This document shows positions 8,032-15,720 of a DNA stretch of 35,828 nucleotides, in pieces (position 1 is the first letter of the stretch; the number at the start of each line of letters is the position of its first letter). The notes under the pieces were generated by a model. It made no database searches. It saw nothing but the letters and a program-made list of their open reading frames with translations, and was not told the origin of the DNA. A program made the position numbers and the translations under genes. Source of the DNA: JAWOFN01 sp046497505 [NCBI: bacterium] (lineage in GTDB: Bacteria; Blakebacterota; Blakebacteria; Blakebacterales); NCBI GenBank assembly GCA_046497505.1, contig JAWOFN010000105.1, forward strand, positions 1 to 35,828, given 5' to 3'.

Positions 8032-9486
8032 TCAGGCCAGGCGGGCCAGGTACGCCTTCAGCAGGTCCCAGGTCTTCTGGACCGATGAGATCTGCACCTT
8101 CTCACCCGGGGCATGGGGACTCCGGATCTCGGGCCCCATGCTGATCATGTCCAGGCCCGGCACCTTCTCGCCGATGATGCCGCACTCCAGACCGGCGTGG
8201 ATGGCCTTGACCAGCGGCTCTTCCTCGAAGAGGTCCTGGAAGACCTCCCTGCCCACCTCGAGGAGGTGGGAATCGGGGTCGGGGGTCCAGCCCGGGTAGC
8301 CCTCGGGACTCTCCACCTCCGCCCCCGCCAGTTCGAAGGCGGAACGGATCTGCTCCACCGTGCCCCGAAGGGCGGGCATGACACTGGAGCGGGAGCTGGT
8401 GGTGATCTCGATGCTGTGCTCCCCGGTGTGGATCACCGCGAGGTTGTTGCTGGTCTCCACCAGCCCCTCCACGTCCCTGCTCATGGCCAGGACCCCGTGG
8501 GGCACAGCCATGAGGGCACCCACCAGGCGGCGGGTCAGGTCATCGGTGAAGACCCGGTCGGGGACCTCCGCCTCCTCGACCACGACCTCCAGGTCGGGAT
8601 CGATCCGGCCGAACTCCTCCTCGAACTGTTCCTGCTGGGCAGCGGCCACACCGCGGAGCTTGTCTGTGGCACCGGTGACCAGGCGGACCTGCGCGAAAGC
8701 CTCCCGGGGGATGGCGTTGTGCTTCGACCCCCCCTCCACGCTCACCAGGTCGATCTCGATGCCCGCCTCCACGGCGGTCTTCAGGACCCGGGCCAGGAGC
8801 TTGACGGCGTTGGCGCGGTTCTCATGGATGTCCACACCGGAGTGGCCGCCCCGAAGCCCCTTCACGGCCAGCTCTACCTGCTCCGGGCGTCCGGTCTGTA
8901 TCTGTTCCAGGTCGAAGGTCGCATGGAGGTCGGAACCTCCCGCACACCCGATGTAGAAGGCGCCGTCCTCCTCAGTGTCCAGATTGATGAGACGCCGGCC
9001 CTCCAGCAGGGAGCCGTCCAGCCCGGATGCCCCCGTCAGCCCGGTCTCCTCGTCCACCGTGAAGAGGAGCTCCAGGGGGCCGTGCTCCACGTCATCGCTG
9101 GCAGCCGCTGCCATCATCATGGCCACTCCCACCCCGTTGTCTGCTCCGAGGGTGGTGTCGGGGGCCACGATCCAGTCGCCGTCCCGTTCCATCTGGATGG
9201 GGTCGGTCATGAAGTCGTGGTCCACATCGCTGTTCTTCTCGGGGACCATGTCGAGGTGGCCCTGGAGGATGAGCTTCTCGGCATCCTCTCGGCCCTCCGT
9301 AGCGGGCACCCGGACCACGATGTTCCCCACCTCGTCCTGGCTGTACTCGAATCCCTGGTCACCGGCCCACGATTTCACCCAGGCCAGTGCCTTCTCTTCG
9401 TGCCTGGAGGGGCGGGGGATCTGCCGGATCTCGTCGAAGTAGGACCAGACACTGGCAGGCTGAAGATCGGAAAGGGGACTGCTCAT
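8032..9486 (-). CDS. pepD: Aminoacyl-histidine dipeptidase, peptidase M20C
   Basis: A 484-residue metallodipeptidase of the PepD/M20C type, cleaving Xaa-His and other dipeptides in the cytoplasm. The two-metal site is visible: His77 and Asp79 in ILQGHLDMVPEKN, bridging Asp116 in LGADNGVGVA, the Glu146-Glu147 pair in DEETGLTGASGL, Asp174 in NLDTEEDG, and a late His in SPHAPGEKV. The lid domain insertion lies around residues 190-390, and the length is typical of the family. No signal peptide is present. The ATG at 9486 starts just before the first conserved helix. It lies 119 bases downstream of amrS on the same strand, and its end faces the PAC2 gene across a strong hairpin. Confidence 0.92.
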   Translation of the reverse strand: MSSPLSDLQPASVWSYFDEIRQIPRPSRHEEKALAWVKSWAGDQGFEYSQDEVGNIVVRVPATEGREDAEKLILQGHLDMVPEKNSDVDHDFMTDPIQMERDGDWIVAPDTTLGADNGVGVAMMMAAAASDDVEHGPLELLFTVDEETGLTGASGLDGSLLEGRRLINLDTEEDGAFYIGCAGGSDLHATFDLEQIQTGRPEQVELAVKGLRGGHSGVDIHENRANAVKLLARVLKTAVEAGIEIDLVSVEGGSKHNAIPREAFAQVRLVTGATDKLRGVAAAQQEQFEEEFGRIDPDLEVVVEEAEVPDRVFTDDLTRRLVGALMAVPHGVLAMSRDVEGLVETSNNLAVIHTGEHSIEITTSSRSSVMPALRGTVEQIRSAFELAGAEVESPEGYPGWTPDPDSHLLEVGREVFQDLFEEEPLVKAIHAGLECGIIGEKVPGLDMISMGPEIRSPHAPGEKVQISSVQKTWDLLKAYLARLA

Positions 9487-9605
9487 CGCTGTGTACTCCA
9501 GTCTACTGGCTTGGATGGACCTCGGACCGGCTCGCTCGTGAGCGGACCGATGGTAAGTTCATGCCGGCGGCCCGTATGTGCAAGCGAATGAGGGGCGGCG
9601 GGCGT

Positions 9606-10679
9606 TCAGGACCATACGCCGGGGACCGCAGCCCCGCAGTCGGGACACCGGCCCCCGCGGGTACGGTCCTCGCGGATCCTGAACCCGGACCGCTCCACGA
9701 GCCGGAACCCGCAGGAGGGACAGTGCGTGTCCTCCCACTCGCCCGCTCCTCCGGGGAGGTTCCCGGCATAGACGAACCGCAGCCCCGATTCCCGGCCGAT
9801 GGAAGCCGCGTGCCGCAGACCCGCTATGGTCGTGGCCGGAGGATCCTGCATCCTGTAGTCGGGGTGGAAGGCGGTGACATGCCAGGGTATGTCGGGGGAG
9901 ACCTCGGCGAGGAAGCCGGTGAGCTCCCGGATCTCCGTATCCGAATCGTTCATGCCCGGGATGAGGAGGGTGACCACCTCGAGCCAGACGTCCATGGCGG
10001 CCAGGCGCCGGATGGTCTCCAGGACCGGCTCCAGCTTCCCCCCCAGGCGCCGGTAGGCTTCGTCGGTGAACGCCTTCAGGTCCACTTTGTAGAGATCCAG
10101 GTGGGGATCCAGGTACTCCAGGACCCCGGGGGTGGCGTTCCCGTTGGAGACGAAGGCGGTGCGCAGCCCTTCTTCCTTCGCCACCCTGAAGACCTCCGCG
10201 GCCCATTCGGCGGTGATGAGGGGCTCGTTGTAGGTGCTGGTGACGATCCGAGCCCCCGACTCGAATGCCATGGCGACGATCCGTTCGGGAGAGATCTCCC
10301 GGACCGGGGACTCTGCCGCCTCGTCCCGGAGCGCCTGACTGGTGACCCAGTTCTGACAGAAGGAGCAGTGGTAGTCGCATCCCATCATCCCGAATGAGAG
10401 GGCGAGGGAGCCTGGCAGGGCGTGGAAGAAGGGCTTCTTCTCGATGGGATCCGCATGGAGTGCGGAAGTGTAGCCCCGGGGGACGTAGAGTACACCCTCC
10501 CGATTGTAGCGGACCTTGCAGATCCCGCGATGCCCCGGCGGGACCAGGCAGCGGTGGGCGCACGCGTAGCAGCGGACCCGGTCGCCCTCCTCCTCCACGT
10601 AGAGGTCCCCGGGGGCGGAGAGGGCGTCCAGCCGATCCTCCAGTGTCCCGGTGCCGCCCTGCGATGAACGTCTCATCAT
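9606..10679 (-). CDS. amrS: AmrS-like radical SAM enzyme (AmmeMemoRadiSam family)
   Basis: A 357-residue radical SAM protein. The [4Fe-4S] motif CDYHCSFC at residues 101-108 has the CxxxCxxC spacing. An N-terminal Cys-rich segment (CYACAHRC at 37-44, GICKV at 52-56), TYNEP, and a C-terminal pair of CPSC and CPDC motifs fit the AmrS family (pyruvate-formate-lyase-activase-like). The family name comes from frequent association with AMMECR1 and Memo domains; neither is encoded next to it here. Its substrate is unknown. The start at 10679 (tandem ATG codons) is chosen because residues encoded further upstream look non-conserved and Arg-rich; the frame opens from 10754. It diverges from the cytochrome operon across a less G+C-rich spacer. 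Confidence 0.85.
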   Translation of the reverse strand: MMRRSSQGGTGTLEDRLDALSAPGDLYVEEEGDRVRCYACAHRCLVPPGHRGICKVRYNREGVLYVPRGYTSALHADPIEKKPFFHALPGSLALSFGMMGCDYHCSFCQNWVTSQALRDEAAESPVREISPERIVAMAFESGARIVTSTYNEPLITAEWAAEVFRVAKEEGLRTAFVSNGNATPGVLEYLDPHLDLYKVDLKAFTDEAYRRLGGKLEPVLETIRRLAAMDVWLEVVTLLIPGMNDSDTEIRELTGFLAEVSPDIPWHVTAFHPDYRMQDPPATTIAGLRHAASIGRESGLRFVYAGNLPGGAGEWEDTHCPSCGFRLVERSGFRIREDRTRGGRCPDCGAAVPGVWS

Positions 10680-10909
10680 AGAGGTATCATCCGCCCCCCT
10701 GCGGCTCCTCACAAGGGCAATCCCCGCAGGGATCCAGCTGACCGGACAGAACATATGAACAGATGGGTATTCAACTGATATCTAAAATAAGAGTTTCCAC
10801 TCCGTTTATCCTTGAACCTCCCGGATACACTGCTTTTCTTCGTCCCAAGGGAGGTACGGGAAGGTTCCCGTACCGAGGCGAACCACGACTTGACGGGAGC
10901 TGCCGCACC
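10680..10909. promoter_or_regulatory. Divergent intergenic region, amrS / cytochrome operon
   Basis: 230 bases separate the divergent amrS and cytochrome starts. The stretch at about 10750-10830 is clearly richer in A+T than its surroundings (for example GATATCTAAAATAAGAG at 10777-10793), as expected for promoters, but I could not assign a convincing -35/-10 pair on either strand. A perfect palindrome lies at 10853-10874. Confidence 0.45.
10853..10874 (+). promoter_or_regulatory. Perfect palindrome, candidate operator or 5'-UTR hairpin
   Basis: GGTACGGGAA (10853-10862) and TTCCCGTACC (10865-10874) are exact inverted repeats separated by GG. The element ends 35 bases before the ATG of the cytochrome lipoprotein. 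As DNA it would suit a dimeric repressor or activator; as RNA the 2-base loop is too tight, so the innermost pairs would have to open. No regulator is encoded next to it. Confidence 0.5.
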
Positions 10910-11128
10910 ATGGGTCGCAAACGACCGATCTATCACGTGCTCCTCGCCCTCCCGCTCCTGCTGGCCCTGAACCTGGCGGCCTGCAGCAGCGACAGCGAGG
11001 GGCCCACGGAATCGGAGCTGCTCCTCGGCATGAACAACTGCACCGGCTGTCACCTCGATGCCGACCAGCTGGTGGCCACCGCCGCCCACGAGGAAGAGGA
11101 CGAGGATGAGGAAGCGGGTGAGGGGTGA
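10910..11128 (+). CDS. N-terminal part of a multihaem cytochrome c lipoprotein, ends at in-frame TGA
   Basis: 72 codons. A lipoprotein signal peptide ends in LNLAAC (Cys25 would be lipidated), followed by a first haem site CTGCH at residues 44-48 and a very acidic linker (AAHEEEDEDEEAGEG). The frame stops at TGA 11126-11128, yet the same frame resumes at once as a ten-haem cytochrome (11147-12280) that has no export signal of its own. The two pieces read as one 456-codon gene broken by a single stop. The ATG at 10910 begins the signal peptide. It may be a genuine nonsense mutation, a sequence error in the G-runs beside the stop, or readthrough; a free-standing monohaem lipoprotein is less likely. 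Confidence 0.75.
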   Translation: MGRKRPIYHVLLALPLLLALNLAACSSDSEGPTESELLLGMNNCTGCHLDADQLVATAAHEEEDEDEEAGEG

Positions 11129-11146
11129 GGGGGCACCGCGCCTCCG

Positions 11147-12280
11147 TTGGAGGTGTACGAGAAATACATGCTGAGTGAGGCCTTCGTAGCCGACGCCCAT
11201 GGCGGTCTGACCTGTTTCGAGTGTCATGGGGGGACGGAAGGGGCGGAAGAGAAGGAAGCGTCCCACGCCGGGCAGGTCCCTGATCCCTCGGACGCCGGGG
11301 CCGAGACGAACATCTGCGGGGCGTGCCACAACAGCAAGGCACAGACCTTCGAGAACTCGCTCCACTACACCCAGAACGGCTATTTCTGGACCTTCGAGCA
11401 GCGCAGCGGGGTGGCGGCGGAGGCCAGCACCGGGTTCATGCAGGCCTTCGGCAGCCACTGCCAGCAGTGCCACGCCACCTGCGGTCAGTGCCACATCAGC
11501 CGGCCCGCCAGCGTGGGCGGAGGTCTGGTGGAAGAACACGAGGTCATCGCCACGCCCGACATGAACGCCCAGTGCACCGCCTGCCACGGCAGCCGGGTGC
11601 ACGACGAGTTCAAGGGCATCCATCCCGGCCTGCGGGCCGACGCCCACTACGTGGCGGGTATGGACTGCATGGACTGCCACACCGGGAGCGAGATGCACGG
11701 CACAGGGTTCACGCCGGACGACATGCGGGGGGCCATCGGTCGGGCCTCCTGTTCGGACTGTCACCCGGGCCCTGCCGCGGGCGACGACGGCATCACCCAC
11801 CACGAGCTCCACGCCCAGGCGGTGGACTGCACCGTCTGCCACAGCCAGCCCTACCGCACCTGCTACCAGTGCCACGTGGGGGAGAGCGGAGTGGCCGGCC
11901 ACGGCCTCCGGTTCCCCTCGGAGCTGGACTTCCGGATCGGGAAGAACCCCATCCCCTCCCCGAGCCGTCCGTGGGAGTACACCATCGTGCGGCACATCCC
12001 CGTCTACCCCGAGATGTACGAGGCGTACGGGGTCACGCTGGACCAGTTCGACACGCTGCCCACATGGAAGTACGCCGTACCGCACAACATCCGGCGCAAC
12101 ACGCCTCAGACCGAGTCCTGCGACGCCTGCCACGGGGAGCGCGGGATCTACCTCACCGCGGCGTACCAGGACACCCTGATCAACGACACCAAGGCGGTGG
12201 CTGAAGAGATCTCAGCCAATGCCGCTGTAGTCACCGACCCACCGGCTCTGCCTGGTGGCTCCACCTCAAGGAGGAAGTAG
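11147..12280 (+). CDS. Multihaem c-type cytochrome, main part with ten CxxCH sites
   Basis: Ten haem c motifs in order: CFECH, CGACH, CQQCH, CGQCH, CTACH, CMDCH, CSDCH, CTVCH, CYQCH and CDACH; with CTGCH in the upstream piece there are eleven. Haem attachment requires export, but this piece has no signal peptide, so it depends on being joined to 10910-11128, with which it is in the same frame. Possible independent starts (TTG 11147, GTG 11153, ATG 11168, the last with GGAGGT 13 bases before) would give a cytoplasmic apoprotein. The expected role is periplasmic or surface electron transfer; the substrate cannot be told. The stop is immediately followed by the rhodanese ATG, with AAGGAGG inside the end of this gene. 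Confidence 0.85.
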   Translation: MEVYEKYMLSEAFVADAHGGLTCFECHGGTEGAEEKEASHAGQVPDPSDAGAETNICGACHNSKAQTFENSLHYTQNGYFWTFEQRSGVAAEASTGFMQAFGSHCQQCHATCGQCHISRPASVGGGLVEEHEVIATPDMNAQCTACHGSRVHDEFKGIHPGLRADAHYVAGMDCMDCHTGSEMHGTGFTPDDMRGAIGRASCSDCHPGPAAGDDGITHHELHAQAVDCTVCHSQPYRTCYQCHVGESGVAGHGLRFPSELDFRIGKNPIPSPSRPWEYTIVRHIPVYPEMYEAYGVTLDQFDTLPTWKYAVPHNIRRNTPQTESCDACHGERGIYLTAAYQDTLINDTKAVAEEISANAAVVTDPPALPGGSTSRRK

Positions 12281-13303
12281 ATGAAGTCCCGTTGGACCAA
12301 ACTGATCATGCTCCTGCCGGCCCTGGTGCTGGCCCTGGGGATCACCGCCTGCTCGGATGATGACGACGCCACGGGCCCGTCGCAGACCGACTGGGAAGTG
12401 GTCTTCGACGCGGTGGCTGAGACGTGGGGCTCGGGAACCACTCCCGGCGCGGCCATCTCCCCCACCGCCCTCAACGACGACATCAACGGCGACGCGGAAT
12501 ACTACATCCTGAGCGTCCGCGCCGCAGCCGACTACAACACCGGCCACATCCCCACCGCGGTGAACATCCCGTGGCGTGAGGCCTTCACCGAGGCGAACTA
12601 CGCCACCCTTCCCACCGACCAGCCGATCGCGGTGTACTGCTACACCGGGCACACCGGTGGTTTGGTGGCCTACGCCCTCCAGATCCTGGGCTTCGACGCC
12701 GACAACCTGAAGTGGGGCATGATGAACTGGAACAGCGACCCCGCGGTGGGCGGCGTGGAGGGCTGGGCCGGTGACCAGGGCCTCGCGGTCGAGACCGGTG
12801 CTTCCGAGGACTGGAGCACGTGGCCCGACAACGACCTGCCCACGACCGTCGATTTCGCCACGGACGACCCGGATGAGATCCTGCGCCTGGCGGCCGACCG
12901 CTGGATCAGCGACACCAGCTGGGTGCCCATCACCAGTGCCTCCGCGCTGTTCAACGACCACCTCTCGGACGGGTACCAGGAGGCCACGGACCCGATCATC
13001 ATCAGCGTGCGCGCCCAGGCCGACTACGAGGATGGCCACATCCCCGGCGCCATCAACATGAGCCGGGAGCAGATGGCCGACCAGGCCAACCTGATGAAGC
13101 TCGACCCGGACAAGGACATCGTGGTCTACTGCTACACGGGCCACACCGGCGGGCAGGCCGCGGCCATCCTGAACATGCTCGGCTACAAGGCCCAGAACCT
13201 GAAGTTCGGCATGATGGACTGGAACGCGGACTACCTGGGTCCGGCCGGCGCCTTCAGCGGCGCGCAGGAGTTCGATACCTCGGGGAGCACCCTGAACAAC
13301 TAG
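12281..13303 (+). CDS. Tandem rhodanese-domain lipoprotein
   Basis: A 340-residue exported lipoprotein: basic start, hydrophobic helix 7-22, lipobox GITAC with Cys24, then an Asp-rich spacer. Two rhodanese domains follow (about residues 55-155 and 215-320). Each has the active-site loop CYTGHTGG, with Cys120 and Cys284, preceded by DYxxGHIPxAxN and followed by a W/F-GMMxWN segment. Both catalytic Cys are kept, so both domains may carry sulfane sulfur or selenium. The start has AAGGAGG at 12268-12274 and abuts the cytochrome stop, so the two genes are co-transcribed. Thiosulfate, polysulfide, tetrathionate or selenite chemistry is possible; the sequence does not decide. Rhodanese lipoproteins beside multihaem cytochromes are known in Geobacter extracellular electron-transfer clusters. 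Confidence 0.88.
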   Translation: MKSRWTKLIMLLPALVLALGITACSDDDDATGPSQTDWEVVFDAVAETWGSGTTPGAAISPTALNDDINGDAEYYILSVRAAADYNTGHIPTAVNIPWREAFTEANYATLPTDQPIAVYCYTGHTGGLVAYALQILGFDADNLKWGMMNWNSDPAVGGVEGWAGDQGLAVETGASEDWSTWPDNDLPTTVDFATDDPDEILRLAADRWISDTSWVPITSASALFNDHLSDGYQEATDPIIISVRAQADYEDGHIPGAINMSREQMADQANLMKLDPDKDIVVYCYTGHTGGQAAAILNMLGYKAQNLKFGMMDWNADYLGPAGAFSGAQEFDTSGSTLNN

Positions 13304-13316
13304 GGGCCTCTGTGGA

Positions 13317-13337
13317 CCGGCGGACCCGATCCGCCGG
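13317..13337 (+). other. Short hairpin before the operon terminator
   Basis: CCGGCGGA (13317-13324) and TCCGCCGG (13330-13337) form an 8-bp perfect stem with a 5-base loop, 13 bases after the rhodanese stop. It may protect the 3' end of the mRNA or assist the terminator at 13354. Confidence 0.4.
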
Positions 13338-13353
13338 AGGGGAAGCCGGAGCG

Positions 13354-13385
13354 AGGGCGGGGCACTTGCCCCGCCCTTGCTTTTT
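13354..13385 (+). terminator. Intrinsic terminator of the cytochrome-rhodanese operon
   Basis: AGGGCGGGGC (13354-13363), loop ACTT, GCCCCGCCCT (13368-13377), then TGCTTTTT. A perfect 10-bp G+C stem followed by a T-run is a classic rho-independent terminator. Confidence 0.9.
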
Positions 13386-13475
13386 GGGTTTTACTGGGGA
13401 AGGGGATCTGCCGGGGGGACCTGCCCCCGGCGGAGGAGGTGCAGGGCCTATCCGATTCCAGCAGGAGGCAGGAGC

Positions 13476-14588
13476 ATGGACCGTCTCATCCTGCGGCAGC
13501 GAGTCCTCATATCGGCCCTCGGATTGCTCCTCTCGACCACCTCCGGGTGCGGTCTCTTCGACAGCGACCCCGGGCTCTACTTCAACACAGGTGCCCTCCG
13601 GCCCGGGCGCCTGCTCCTGGCCACACATCCGGTGGACACCTTCGGTTCGGACGTCAGCCTCTACACCCTGACCGTCAGCGGTACCACCCGATTCAGCGTC
13701 TACGCTTCAGGGGTGGGGGACCCCGCCTCCCCCCACATCGTCCAGCGTCCCTCGGGCGGATGGCTCCTGGGATACGGATGGGAGCGCATCACCGTGCGCA
13801 GCAGTATCGGGGACGTGGAGCACACGCTGAGCGGCCGCGGTGCGCGGCAGAGAGGGATCGCCCTGGATCCCACGGGGTCGGGGCGCCTGGCGTTCATGGA
13901 CGGGTCCGCCTCGGGGGGGTACGACATCTCCTACCGCTCCAGCCCGGGCGGGAGGACCGTCGCACTGACCGAAGAAGCCTCCCCGGGCGTGAGCTGCTGG
14001 ACCCCCTCATGGTCGCACGACGGCCGGTGGATCCTCTATGCCCGCATCGCGGGGACCACCGGGGAGGAGGCCGAACTCTGGCGGGTGCACCCCGACGGGA
14101 CCGGGGCGGAGCAGCTCCCCATAACCACCGTCGAACTCCCCACGTACGCGATCTTCAGTCCGGATGGGAACGAGGTGTTCGTGCCCGGGGACTTCACCTC
14201 GTATCGGGTCTCCGACGGTGCGGTCGGGACGATCGACCGGGTCCGGGAGACCCAGGACTTCCGTGACCAGCTCTCCGACCTGGGGTACTCGATGGTGGGC
14301 AGCCCGCTGACGGGTCCGGAACAGCCGGGAGGACCGACCACCGCCTTCCGTCACACCTTCCCCATCAGTGCGGACTGGACGGGTGATAACAGCGAACCCA
14401 TCTACTTCGACGCCCTGGTGGCGTCCTCCGGATCGGGGGGCGATCCGCCGGAGCTGGCGGGTGCGGCCATCTTCTCGTGGCATCCTGTTACACGGACACT
14501 GGTCGAGCACGTCGGCCCGGTGAGGTTCCCCGACTCCTTCACGGAGGGGTGGTCCATCAGCATCCTGCACCCCACCCTGATACCCTGA
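13476..14588 (+). CDS. PD40/TolB-like beta-propeller lipoprotein
   Basis: A 370-residue exported protein with a signal peptide ending in a lipobox-like LSTTSGC (Cys about 24). The rest is beta-rich, with WD40-like PD40 repeats: WTPSWSHDGRWILYARI followed by LWRVHPDGTG, and YAIFSPDGNEVFV. This resembles TolB-type six-bladed propellers that act in periplasmic protein interaction, but no partner genes (tolA, pal) are near. The ATG at 13476 has AGGAGG 8-13 bases upstream. It is separated from the cytochrome operon by a strong terminator, so it has its own promoter; its stop lies 12 bases from the convergent pyrD stop. Function unknown. Confidence 0.8.
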   Translation: MDRLILRQRVLISALGLLLSTTSGCGLFDSDPGLYFNTGALRPGRLLLATHPVDTFGSDVSLYTLTVSGTTRFSVYASGVGDPASPHIVQRPSGGWLLGYGWERITVRSSIGDVEHTLSGRGARQRGIALDPTGSGRLAFMDGSASGGYDISYRSSPGGRTVALTEEASPGVSCWTPSWSHDGRWILYARIAGTTGEEAELWRVHPDGTGAEQLPITTVELPTYAIFSPDGNEVFVPGDFTSYRVSDGAVGTIDRVRETQDFRDQLSDLGYSMVGSPLTGPEQPGGPTTAFRHTFPISADWTGDNSEPIYFDALVASSGSGGDPPELAGAAIFSWHPVTRTLVEHVGPVRFPDSFTEGWSISILHPTLIP

Positions 14589-14600
14589 TCCGGGGCGGGC

Positions 14601-15713
14601 CTATCCCCCCTCGCCGGACCCTACCACATCACCCAGCCGTGCGAAGCCCTCCCGCTCCATGATCCGGAGCAGGCCCCGGTTGATCCTGCGTGCCATGCCC
14701 GGCCCCTCGTAGACGAGGCCGGTGTAGACCTGCACGAGAGAGGCCCCCGCCCGGATCTTCTCCCAGGCGTCGGCGGCACTGAACACTCCTCCCACCCCGA
14801 TGATGGGGAGGTCGCCCCCGGTGAGGCGGCGGACGGTGCGGATCGTCTCCGTGCTGCGGTCCCGGAGCGGGACGCCGGAGAGCCCCCCCTCCTCCTCCTG
14901 CCATCGGGGGGGGAGACCCTCCCGGGAGCGTGTGGTATTGCAGACCACCAGCCCTCCGGCGCCCGCACCGAGGGCGGCCCGCACCGTGGCGGCGAGTCCC
15001 TCCTCATCCAGGTCGGGGGCCAGTTTCACCAGGACGGGGACGGGGGGGCGGCCTCTCTCCCGGTTGTGCGCCTCCACCCGGGGGATGACCTCGGCGAGCA
15101 GCGATCCCAGCAGTCCGGGTGCCTGGAGGTCCCGGAGCCCCGGGGTGTTGGGGCTGGATACGTTCACCACGAAATAGTCCGCCCACCGGTGGAGCCGGTC
15201 CACGCAGGTGGTGTAGTCCTCCGCCGCCTCCCGCAGGGGGGTGCCCCGGTTCTTGCCGATGTTGATGCCCACGGGGATGGGGCGGGGGCCCAGACGGTCG
15301 AGGCGCGAGAGCCGTCGGGCCATCTCCCCGGCTCCCTGGTTGTTGAAACCCATGCGGTTGATGAGGGCCCTGCGGGAGGGGATGCGGAAGAGCCGGGGGC
15401 GCGGGTTGCCCGGTTGGGGACGGGGTGTGACCGTGCCCACCTCGGTGAACCCCATGCCCAGCAGGGGGGTGCCCAGGAGGAGGGAGGCGTCCTTGTCCCA
15501 GCCGGCGGCGATCCCCACCGGGTTCGGGAAGCGGAGACCGAGGACCTCACTCTCGAGCGCGGGATGATGGACGAAGTTGCGCCTCCTCAGCAGGTCCCGG
15601 AGGCCGGGGGTGCGCGCAGCGGACCGGAGGGCGAGGCCGGCGGCGGTATGTGCCGTCTCGGGCGGCAGCAGGAAGAGGAAGGGGCGGGCGATCCGATAGA
15701 GGGGTCCGGGCAT
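14601..15713 (-). CDS. pyrD: Dihydroorotate dehydrogenase, class 2 (quinone)
   Basis: Oxidises dihydroorotate to orotate at the inner membrane, passing electrons through FMN to quinone. The 370-residue product has the N-terminal helical region for membrane and quinone contact (residues 1-45), the FMN-binding GIAAGWDKDA, and the class 2 catalytic segment NVSSPNTPGLRDLQ, in which Ser187 is the likely base. VLVKLAPDL, a second FMN segment VCNTT and a late IGVGGVFSAADA complete the family pattern. The start at 15713 lies 7 bases after the M20 peptidase stop; longer starts would overlap that gene. It supplies the orotate used by PyrE, encoded 13 kb away, but is here last in a peptidase operon. Confidence 0.94.
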   Translation of the reverse strand: MPGPLYRIARPFLFLLPPETAHTAAGLALRSAARTPGLRDLLRRRNFVHHPALESEVLGLRFPNPVGIAAGWDKDASLLLGTPLLGMGFTEVGTVTPRPQPGNPRPRLFRIPSRRALINRMGFNNQGAGEMARRLSRLDRLGPRPIPVGINIGKNRGTPLREAAEDYTTCVDRLHRWADYFVVNVSSPNTPGLRDLQAPGLLGSLLAEVIPRVEAHNRERGRPPVPVLVKLAPDLDEEGLAATVRAALGAGAGGLVVCNTTRSREGLPPRWQEEEGGLSGVPLRDRSTETIRTVRRLTGGDLPIIGVGGVFSAADAWEKIRAGASLVQVYTGLVYEGPGMARRINRGLLRIMEREGFARLGDVVGSGEGG

Positions 15714-15720
15714 GGGGGAC

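Noticed and set aside
8113-9591. Long plus-strand open frame opposite pepD
   Set aside because: Antisense shadow; the minus strand carries the full M20C metal-binding set.
11126-11128. Selenocysteine at the TGA inside the cytochrome gene
   Set aside because: The codon lies in an acidic/glycine linker with no Cys-like context or redox motif, and no convincing SECIS-like hairpin was seen immediately downstream; other genes here use TGA as a normal stop.
10910-12280. Recoded TGA (alternative genetic code)
   Set aside because: pyrF, tail genes of the pilus operon and many others end properly at TGA in overlaps with the next start, so TGA is a stop in this genome.
14589-14600. Terminator between the PD40 lipoprotein and convergent pyrD
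   Set aside because: Only 12 bases separate the two stop codons and no stable hairpin was found there.
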